Positions 7,763 to 14,286 of a stretch of DNA of 47,020 nucleotides are shown in pieces (position 1 is the stretch's first letter; every line of letters starts with the position of its first letter). A program made the position numbers and the translations under genes. Under the pieces are notes generated by a model that ran no database searches, had not been told where the DNA came from, and saw only the letters and a program-made list of their open reading frames with translations. Source of the DNA: Planctomycetota bacterium (GTDB lineage Bacteria; Planctomycetota; OFTM77); contig JAJDCO010000053.1 of NCBI GenBank assembly GCA_029260795.1, positions 132,414-179,433 of the forward strand, in the 5' to 3' direction.

Positions 7763-8898
7763 CTGCCTCCTCCCCTCGCGCACGTTACCTCATGATCGGC
7801 GGCTTTCTGGGCGCCGGAAAGACCACGGCTGTCGGACGCCTGGCTCGTCATCTCCACGAGGAAGGCCGCCGCGTCGGTCTCATCACCAACGATCAAAGCA
7901 TCGGCCTCGTCGACACCGCCTTGCTGCGGGGCCAGGGCTGGACGGTCGAGGAGATCGCGGGCGGCTGCTTCTGCTGCCGATTCGCGTCGCTTCACGAGGC
8001 CGCGTCCAAGCTGACCGAGGAGATCCGTCCCGAGGTGTTCCTGGCCGAGCCCGTCGGGAGCTGTACCGATCTGGTGGCGACCGTCAGCTATCCGCTGCGC
8101 CGCATCTACGGCGACGACTTCATGATCGCGCCGCTCTCCGTGCTGATCGATCCCGCGCGCGCCGAGCGGGTGCTCGGCCTCTCGACCATGGGGCGGGCGT
8201 TCTCGGAGAAGGTCGTCTACGTCTATCGAAAGCAGCTCGAAGAAGCCGACGCGATCGTGATCAACAAGATCGAGCGACTCGACGAGGTTCGACGCCTCGC
8301 GCTGCGAGCGCGGCTCGCCGACGAGTATCCCCGGGCACGCGTCTTCGAGGTCTCGGCCAAGGAAGGCGACGGTCTCGAGACCTGGTTCGAGTGGCTGCTC
8401 TCTGCCGAAGGCTCGACCGGCCCGACCATGGACCTCGACTACGACACCTATGCTGAAGGCGAGGCGCTCTTGGGCTGGGTGAATGCGACCTGGGCCGTGA
8501 GCTCCTCGCGGCCCTTCAACGCCAACGAGCTGCTGGTGAAGCTGACGGCGATGATGCAGGCGCGCTGCCGTGAGGGCGAGCTCGAGATCGCCCACCTGAA
8601 GATGACGCTCGACGCACCCGATGCGGGTGGACAGCTCTCGGTGGTGAGCGTGGTCGATGGCGACGAAGCGCCCGATCTTCGCGAGTCGCTGCTGGACGAG
8701 GTGAGCGGCGGGTCTTTGATCGTGAATCTACGTGCCGAAGGCGACCCCGAGGCGTTGCGGACGATCGCGACCGAGGTCGTGGCGAGCGCGACCGAGGGTG
8801 CCGGCCTGGAAGCGCGGAGCGAGCACGTCGAGTTCTTCCGGCCGGGTCGCCCCGTGCCCACGCACCGGGACGTTCTGAGCGAAGAGGTCGGACGATGA
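7759..8898 (+). CDS. CobW/COG0523-type GTPase
   Basis: The Walker A motif is G14-G-F-L-G-A-G-K-T-T23, followed by the family's metal-binding C-x-C-C motif (G-G-C70-F-C72-C73) and an N-K-I-E guanine-specificity motif (169-172, where N-K-x-D is usual). At 379 aa it has the GTPase domain (about 1-215) plus a C-terminal extension with a segment like the CobW C-terminal domain. COG0523 proteins act as metallochaperones that couple GTP hydrolysis to delivery of zinc, cobalt or other metals to client enzymes. The gene overlaps the GcvH-like gene by four bases upstream and the next gene by four bases downstream, so the client is probably encoded in this operon. The metal is not predictable from sequence. 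Confidence 0.88.
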   Translation: MTASSPRARYLMIGGFLGAGKTTAVGRLARHLHEEGRRVGLITNDQSIGLVDTALLRGQGWTVEEIAGGCFCCRFASLHEAASKLTEEIRPEVFLAEPVGSCTDLVATVSYPLRRIYGDDFMIAPLSVLIDPARAERVLGLSTMGRAFSEKVVYVYRKQLEEADAIVINKIERLDEVRRLALRARLADEYPRARVFEVSAKEGDGLETWFEWLLSAEGSTGPTMDLDYDTYAEGEALLGWVNATWAVSSSRPFNANELLVKLTAMMQARCREGELEIAHLKMTLDAPDAGGQLSVVSVVDGDEAPDLRESLLDEVSGGSLIVNLRAEGDPEALRTIATEVVASATEGAGLEARSEHVEFFRPGRPVPTHRDVLSEEVGR

Positions 8899-9266
8899 GC
8901 CGCGCCGAGGGACAGAAGACGCGCTCGATCGTGTACTGCCACTGCGCCTACGCAAAGGTCATCGATCCCGAGGTGAAGCAGAAGGTGCTTGAGGGCCTGT
9001 GTGCCTCGGAGGTCGCCTTCGAAGCCGTGCCCGATCTTTGCGAGATGTCGGCGCGCAAGGATCCGGCGATCGCTCGCCTCTCAGCGACCTCGGATCTCGA
9101 GATCGCCGCCTGCTTCCCGCGTGCGGTGCGCTGGCTCTTCCATGCAGCTCAGCATCCACTTCCCGAAAAGGTCACGATCCACAACATGCGTGAAGAGACC
9201 GCTGACGAGATCGTCGCGCGCCTCACAGGCGCGTCGCGCGAGCAAGAGCAGGAGCTCTCGTCATGA
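8895..9266 (+). CDS. Stand-alone protein resembling the N-terminal domain of heterodisulfide reductase HdrA
   Basis: The 123-residue protein follows the cysteine pattern of the HdrA N-terminal domain. Its start, I-V-Y-C15-H-C17, matches HdrA V-F-V-C-H-C-G. A middle Cys49 in DLCEMSARKDPAI lies where HdrA has its A-C-S-x-D-G segment. LEIAAC73FPRAVRWLF corresponds to HdrA V-V-V-A-S-C-S-P-R-x-H-E-x-x-F, and TIHNMREE to the domain's terminal V-N-I-R-E. Cys36 is extra. In HdrA this domain is linked to an FAD/thioredoxin-reductase domain and binds an iron-sulfur cluster; here those are missing. It overlaps both neighbours by four bases, the downstream one being a ferredoxin, which supports a redox role. 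Family assignment rests on motif comparison by eye. Confidence 0.6.
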   Translation: MSRAEGQKTRSIVYCHCAYAKVIDPEVKQKVLEGLCASEVAFEAVPDLCEMSARKDPAIARLSATSDLEIAACFPRAVRWLFHAAQHPLPEKVTIHNMREETADEIVARLTGASREQEQELSS

Positions 9267-10165
9267 GCCATCCGGAGCAAGAGCGCCTGCGGGTCGTCCT
9301 CTACGAAGGCCCCGGCAGCCAGAGGCTCGCGTCCGAGGAGCGCCTCGAGACGATGACGGCACTCCTCGAAGGTGGCTACGGTGTCACGCGACCGCGACCG
9401 GGCGGGCGAGTGTCGCCCGAGGACGAGTCGACGGTCGTGATGCTGGGACGCTTCGGGGAGACGCCTCCCGCCGAGTCACCGGCCGAAGAGGGGCGCCCCG
9501 CGGTCCTGGTGCGCGACATCGCGAACCAGGCGTCGATGGCGGTTCTGGAGCAGGTCGAGGCCGCGCGCGATGGTGCTGGCTTGCCGGCGCCGGGCAAGTG
9601 GACGCCCTGGTTCCCCGTGGTCGACTACGATCGCTGCACGAACTGCATGCAGTGCCTGACGTTTTGCCTCTTCGACGTCTACGGCGTGGACAAGGAAGGC
9701 CAGATTCAGGTTTCCAACGAGGACAAGTGCAAGACGAGCTGCCCCGCCTGCTCGCGAGTCTGTCCCGAGGTCGCGATTCTCTTCCCGAAGTACAAGAAGG
9801 GCCCGATCAACGGGGCCGAGGTGAAGAAGGAAGACGTCCAGAGTGAGTCGATGAAGGTCGACATCTCGGCTCTTCTGGGCGGTGACCTCTACGCGTCGCT
9901 GCGCGACCGCCAGGACACGGCTCGCAAGCGGTTCTCGACCGAGCGAGACGAGTCGCGGGCCTTGCTCGAGCGCAAGCGTTGCTTGGCCGAGCTCAAGGAA
10001 ACGCTCGACATCCCGGACGAGGTGCTGATGACCTTGCCTTCGGCGGGTGACATCGAGGAGCGGGCGCGGCGCGCCAAGGAGAAGGCCGAGAAGCGACGAG
10101 CGCGCTCCAAGACGGTGCAGGACGAGACGCAGCGCGTGCCGTCCCAGGACGAGTGGGGAATCTGA
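9263..10165 (+). CDS. Ferredoxin-like protein with two [4Fe-4S] sites
   Basis: The cluster-binding motifs are C125-x2-C128-x2-C131-x3-C135 and C156-x3-C160-x2-C163-x3-C167, with the usual proline after the last cysteine of the second motif. The first 115 residues form an unrecognised N-terminal region. After residue 170 there is a long charged C-terminal part, including a lysine/arginine/glutamate-rich probable helix (EERARRAKEKAEKRRARSK). At 300 aa it is far larger than a simple ferredoxin. It overlaps the HdrA-like gene by four bases and precedes the radical SAM gene by ten, so it is the obvious candidate electron donor for that enzyme. Confidence 0.88.
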   Translation: MSHPEQERLRVVLYEGPGSQRLASEERLETMTALLEGGYGVTRPRPGGRVSPEDESTVVMLGRFGETPPAESPAEEGRPAVLVRDIANQASMAVLEQVEAARDGAGLPAPGKWTPWFPVVDYDRCTNCMQCLTFCLFDVYGVDKEGQIQVSNEDKCKTSCPACSRVCPEVAILFPKYKKGPINGAEVKKEDVQSESMKVDISALLGGDLYASLRDRQDTARKRFSTERDESRALLERKRCLAELKETLDIPDEVLMTLPSAGDIEERARRAKEKAEKRRARSKTVQDETQRVPSQDEWGI

Positions 10166-10175
10166 GGGTGCTCCC

Positions 10176-11369
10176 ATGATCTTGGGCTTGGCGCATCGCA
10201 TGGTGCGCTCGACCGACACGCGCCTGCTTTGGAAGTTCGCCTACAACTTCGGATACAAGGGCATGCGCTCGGTTCAGCGCTTCAAGAAGCGGCTGAAGCA
10301 AGGGCAAGTCTTTCCGCCGTTCCTCTACATCTCGATCACCAACGCCTGCAATCTCCGTTGCCAAGGCTGCTGGGTCGACGTCGCCTCGCCGCAGTCGACG
10401 GTGACCTTCGACGAGATGAAGACGCTGATCGCCAACGCCAAGAAGCACGGCAACTCGTTCTTCGGGATCCTCGGCGGCGAGCCGTTCATGCATCCCGAGC
10501 TGTTCGAGATCCTCGAGGCGCATCCCGATTGCTACTTCCAGATCTTCACCAACGGCCAGTTCATCACCGATGAGGTGGCGGCGCGGCTGCGCAAGGTCGG
10601 CAATGCGACACCGCTGATCAGTATCGAGGGACGCGAGGTCGTCAGCGACGAGCGGCGCGGACGTGAGCACGTGCTGAATCACACGCTGGCCGGGCTCGAG
10701 GCCTGCGTGCGCCACAAGCTGATCACGGGCGTGGCCACCAGTGTCTGTCAGACCAACTACGACCTGGTCAGCGAGGACTGGATCGACGAGCTGATCGCGC
10801 GCGGCGTGCACTATGTCTGGTTCCACACCTATCGGGGCGTGGGGCCGATGCCAGCACCCGAGCTGGGGCTGCGCCCCGAGCAGATCGTCGCCGTGCGACG
10901 CTTCGCGGTCGAGATGCGCAATCGCAAGCCGATCGCTGTCGTCGATGCCTACTGGGACGACAAGGGGCAGGCGCTGTGCCCGGCGGCGACGGGCATCAGC
11001 CATCACATCGGGCCTTGGGGCGACATCGAGCCTTGCCCGATCATTCAGTTCGCCAACGAGACGATCCGCGACAATGACGGCGACCTGTTCAAGACCATGA
11101 CCGAGTCTCCGCTGCTCGCCGACTTCCGGAAGACGGCGGCCGGTGCGACGCGTGGCTGTGTCGTGCTGGAGCGACCCGATCTTCTGGCCGAGCTCGTCGA
11201 GCGCCACGGCGCGCGCGACACGACCGCCCGCAAGCAGGCCGCTCAGGAGCTGGCGGCCCTGCAATCCATGACCAGCCAGCATCAACCCGGCCAGGAGATT
11301 CCCGAGAAACATTGGCTCTATCGCTTCGCCAAGAAGCACTGGTTCTTTGGTTTCGGCGCGTACACGTAA
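10176..11369 (+). CDS. Radical SAM enzyme with extra C-terminal cysteines
   Basis: The ATG at 10176 follows GAGGG at a good spacing. The radical SAM motif is C58-x3-C62-x2-C65 (ITNACNLRCQGCW), and G100-G-E-P103 binds the SAM amino group. HPDCYFQIFTNGQ and PLISIEG are typical strands of the barrel. The C-terminal region has C268-P-A, HHIGPWGDIEPC287P and Cys328, resembling a SPASM- or twitch-like auxiliary cluster domain. The protein is 397 aa. The N-terminal basic helix (VRSTDTRLLWKFAYNFGYKGMRSVQRFKKRLK) is reminiscent of HpnH-type enzymes that act on membrane lipids, although the rest is not clearly HpnH. Position between ferredoxin and isoprenoid genes suggests a lipid or isoprenoid substrate. 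Confidence 0.88.
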   Translation: MILGLAHRMVRSTDTRLLWKFAYNFGYKGMRSVQRFKKRLKQGQVFPPFLYISITNACNLRCQGCWVDVASPQSTVTFDEMKTLIANAKKHGNSFFGILGGEPFMHPELFEILEAHPDCYFQIFTNGQFITDEVAARLRKVGNATPLISIEGREVVSDERRGREHVLNHTLAGLEACVRHKLITGVATSVCQTNYDLVSEDWIDELIARGVHYVWFHTYRGVGPMPAPELGLRPEQIVAVRRFAVEMRNRKPIAVVDAYWDDKGQALCPAATGISHHIGPWGDIEPCPIIQFANETIRDNDGDLFKTMTESPLLADFRKTAAGATRGCVVLERPDLLAELVERHGARDTTARKQAAQELAALQSMTSQHQPGQEIPEKHWLYRFAKKHWFFGFGAYT

Positions 11370-11435
11370 GGGTGATCACCCGGCGAACCGTGGCGCAATT
11401 GAACGATTCAGCGAATAGCTCGAGGACGACCACAC

Positions 11436-13247
11436 GTGTCCAGCCACGAATCCACCCAGCCCCTCAGTGAGCGCTTCCCGCTCGTGACCGACCTCGGTCC
11501 GATCGAGTCGGACGCGCCGAGCGTGCAGCTTCCGCCGCGCATTGCCCAGCCGAAGTACCGGCCGGCCCAATCGAACATCCCGGATGATCGGCGCCTGCGG
11601 GATCACCTCAAGCAGGTCGCGACGGACTACATCGTCGAGACCGGCATCGTTCCGCCGCTGACCTTCGACCAGCTCCTCGCGCACGCCGAGGCCGTTTGCG
11701 CGAAGGCGGGCCTCGAGCCGCTCTACCGCGACTATGTTGCCGTGATCTTGAACAACGAGGCCTGGCGCGACGAGCTCGCGCTAGTGCCATTCGAGAAGCG
11801 CCTGCTGCTCGTGCCCAAGTGCCTGCGCGTCGAGGAGCATTGCCCGGCACCCTTCGATGAGCTCGGCATGCTTTGCAAAGAGTGCGGGCTCTGCTCGATC
11901 GAGGATTTGACCGTCGAGGCGGAGCGCCTGGGATACGCGGTGCTGATCGCCGAGGGCTCGGCCATCGTCCGCAGCATGATCGAGACGCGCAAGATCGAGG
12001 CGATCGTCGGCGTGAGCTGCCTGAACGTCCTCGAGAAGTGCTTCCCGCACATGGAGGCCGCGGCGGTTCCCGGCATGTCGATCCCGCTCTTGCAGGACGA
12101 CTGCATCAACACCACCGTCGACCTCGATTGGGTGTGGGACGTGATTCACTTCACGTCGGCCGACAAGACCTATCGCATGGACCTCGACAGCCTCAAAGAA
12201 GAGGTGCAGAGCTGGTTCACTCCCGAGTCGCTCAACGTGCTGCTCGGCGCGCCGCGCGGCGAGACCGAAGCCATCGCCCGCGACTGGCTGGCGCGCGACG
12301 GAAAGCGCTGGCGCCCGTACCTGACGGTCTGCGTCTACACCGCCCTCGCCGCCGAGGGCCGCGAGGACCAGCCGCCGCTCACCGACGACATCAAGCGTCT
12401 GGCCATCGCCGTCGAGTGCTTCCACAAGGCATCGCTGATCCACGACGACATCGAGGACGACGATCGCGAGCGCTATGGGCAAGAGACCCTGCACGCGACT
12501 TACGGCGTACCGATCGCACTCAACGTCGGTGACTTCATGCTGGGCGAAGGCTACCGTCTGATCGGCGACATCGATCTGCCGGCCGAGCGCGTCGTGCACA
12601 TGCTCAAGGAAGCGGCCCGCGGTCACAACCTGCTCTGCCGTGGACAGGGCGCCGAGCTTTGCTGGACGCGTCATCCCGAGCCGCTCACCTCCATGGACGT
12701 GCTGGGTATCTTCAAGCACAAGACGGCGCCGGCCTTCGAGATCGCCTTGCAGCTCGGCGCGATCTTCGGCGGTGCCGAGAAGGACGTGCTCGATGTCTTG
12801 AGCCACTACAGTGAAGCGCTCGGCATCGCTTACCAGATTCGCGACGACCTCGACGACTTCACCGGCGACAGCGATTCGAATGACTTGAAGGACCTGCGAC
12901 CGTCCTTGATTCTCGCGATCGCTCACAAGCGCGCCGAGGAAGGCGCCGAGAAGGAGCTCATCGCCTCGCTCTGGCGCCGAGAGCGCAGCTTCGAGTCGGT
13001 CGCGACCGAGGTCGAGCGCATCCTTCAAGAGCGGGGTGTAGAGACGAAGGCGCGCGAGCTACGCGGTGCCTACGAGAATCAGGCCATCGCCGCCCTCGAT
13101 CCCCTGACGACCCAGTCCCTGAAGGGGCTACTCCGGCGCGTGATCGGAAAGATCTTCGGCGACGAGCATCTCATCGAAGGATACTGCAGTGAGTTCGAGG
13201 CTCGAAATGCTGCAGGTCGCGCGCCTCGCGCCGAACCTGCTTCATGA
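11436..13247 (+). CDS. Fusion of DUF116 domain and polyprenyl diphosphate synthase
   Basis: The GTG at 11436 is preceded by GAGG at suitable spacing. Residues of about 60-245 match DUF116: a cysteine-rich segment with C129, C136 and C147-x2-C150-x2-C153, then GYAVLIAEGSAIVRSMI and VGVSC195LNVLEKC202, ending near DDC223INTTVDL. Residues of about 275-595 are an all-helical trans-isoprenyl diphosphate synthase. The first aspartate-rich motif is D337-D-I-E-D-D-D343, and the second is D470-D-L-D-D474. GKRWRPYL is the usual diphosphate-binding region. The enzyme should condense isopentenyl diphosphate onto allylic diphosphates; product length cannot be read. DUF116 is uncharacterised; its cysteines suggest an iron-sulfur or metal site. 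Total length is 603 aa, with the 3' end overlapping the next gene by 59 bases. Confidence 0.92.
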   Translation: MSSHESTQPLSERFPLVTDLGPIESDAPSVQLPPRIAQPKYRPAQSNIPDDRRLRDHLKQVATDYIVETGIVPPLTFDQLLAHAEAVCAKAGLEPLYRDYVAVILNNEAWRDELALVPFEKRLLLVPKCLRVEEHCPAPFDELGMLCKECGLCSIEDLTVEAERLGYAVLIAEGSAIVRSMIETRKIEAIVGVSCLNVLEKCFPHMEAAAVPGMSIPLLQDDCINTTVDLDWVWDVIHFTSADKTYRMDLDSLKEEVQSWFTPESLNVLLGAPRGETEAIARDWLARDGKRWRPYLTVCVYTALAAEGREDQPPLTDDIKRLAIAVECFHKASLIHDDIEDDDRERYGQETLHATYGVPIALNVGDFMLGEGYRLIGDIDLPAERVVHMLKEAARGHNLLCRGQGAELCWTRHPEPLTSMDVLGIFKHKTAPAFEIALQLGAIFGGAEKDVLDVLSHYSEALGIAYQIRDDLDDFTGDSDSNDLKDLRPSLILAIAHKRAEEGAEKELIASLWRRERSFESVATEVERILQERGVETKARELRGAYENQAIAALDPLTTQSLKGLLRRVIGKIFGDEHLIEGYCSEFEARNAAGRAPRAEPAS

Positions 13248-14070
13248 CGCCAGCAATCGGATCGCCGAGTTCCTGGACGAACAGTGGAACGAGGATGGAG
13301 GCGGATGCGATCGCGCCGGCCGGAGCGATCTCTACTACACCGTCTTCAACCTCGAAGGACTGACCGCGCTCCAGAGGCCGCTCCCCGAGGAGAAGGTGCG
13401 TCCCTATCTCGAGAGCTTCGGTGTCGGCCCGGAGCTCGACTTGGTCCACCTCGGCTGCCTGGTGCGCGCCTGGAAGGCGCTCAATGAGTCGCCGTGGGAG
13501 AAAGCCGAGCGCGAAGTCGTGCTCGGGCGCCTCGAGCAGCACCGCAGCGCCGACGGGCTCTACTCGCCCCGCATCGGCGCCGAGACCGGCACCGCCTATC
13601 ACGCCTTCCTGGCACTCGGGGCGTACGAAGACTTCGAGATCGAGCTGCCGGATTCCGCGAGGCTGCTCGAAGGCTTGGAGGCGCTGCGGACCTCCGACGG
13701 CGGATACTCCAACGATCCCGTGATGAGGATCGGGGCAGCGCCCGCCACCGCTGCTGCGGTCGTGATCCGGCGTCGGCTCGACGCATCCATCGATCGCGAG
13801 GTCGGGGCCTGGTTGCTCGCCCAGAGCCACGAGCAAGGGGGCTTCAAAGCGATCCCGCAAGCCCCGATGCCGGACTTGCTCTCGACGGCCGTGACCCTGC
13901 ACGCGCTGGCGACGCTCGAGGTTTCGTTCGAGCACGTCAAGGATCGCTGCCTCGACTTCATCGACACGCTGTGGACCGGTCAGGCCTTCTGCGGCTCCTG
14001 GGCCGACGACGAGGTCGACAGCGAGTACACCTGGTACGCGCTCTTGGCGCTTGGGCATCTGTCGTTGTGA
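13189..14070 (+). CDS. Prenyltransferase beta-subunit-like alpha/alpha-barrel protein
   Basis: This 293-residue protein has the repeated helical hairpins of the prenyltransferase/squalene-cyclase superfamily, such as DGLYSPRIGAETGTAYHAFLALGAY, SDGGYSNDP, QGGFKAIPQAPMPDLLSTAVTLHAL and FCGSWADDEVDSEYTWYALLALG. It is the size of a protein prenyltransferase beta subunit rather than a full cyclase. The last repeat lacks the zinc-ligand histidine of those enzymes: D-F-Y-H-T-C-Y in farnesyltransferase aligns with S-E-Y-T-W-Y here. The D-x-C pair is not visible, and there is no D-x-D-D motif. A non-catalytic or isoprenoid-binding partner of the next gene's cyclase is a reasonable guess. GTG at 13189 has AAGGA seven bases upstream; ATG at 13207 is an alternative. 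It overlaps the preceding gene. Confidence 0.75.
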   Translation: MSSRLEMLQVARLAPNLLHDASNRIAEFLDEQWNEDGGGCDRAGRSDLYYTVFNLEGLTALQRPLPEEKVRPYLESFGVGPELDLVHLGCLVRAWKALNESPWEKAEREVVLGRLEQHRSADGLYSPRIGAETGTAYHAFLALGAYEDFEIELPDSARLLEGLEALRTSDGGYSNDPVMRIGAAPATAAAVVIRRRLDASIDREVGAWLLAQSHEQGGFKAIPQAPMPDLLSTAVTLHALATLEVSFEHVKDRCLDFIDTLWTGQAFCGSWADDEVDSEYTWYALLALGHLSL

Positions 14071-14286
14071 TGGCGGAAACTGGCTCGGGGCGAGGAGCGG
14101 TCTTCTTGGGAGCACGGGCGACCGGCCCGCTTTCTTCCGTATCACCCCTGGGAGCGCGGGCGGCCCGCCCGCATTCTTCGACCCGCCCGCTGTCAGCGTC
14201 AGCTCCGCTTCGCATCGGCGACGGACGGGGAGTCGGACGGCGCTCGAGCTTCGCATCGCGGACGCACCTCGACTTCGGGCTTCGCG
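14071..14286. repeat. Intergenic repeat cluster inside the operon
   Basis: This 216-base gap separates two operon genes that are otherwise tightly packed. It holds two copies of a 31-base GC-rich element (14107-14137 and 14149-14179) differing at a few positions; the second contains GCGGGC-ggccc-GCCCGC, an inverted repeat. After these come CAGCGTCAGCTCCGCTTCGC (14194-14213) and a GCTTCGCATCGCGGACGCAC segment (14248-14267), both related to repeats at 31.1-31.3 kb and, inverted, at 38.1-38.2 kb. The arrangement looks like REP/BIME-type dispersed DNA and could act as a transcript-stability hairpin or a partial terminator between upstream genes and the cyclase. Confidence 0.7.

Noticed and set aside
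14107..14179. CRISPR-like array from the two 31-base repeats
   Set aside because: Only two imperfect, GC-palindromic copies separated by 11 bases, with no spacer-sized unique sequences and no cas genes nearby.
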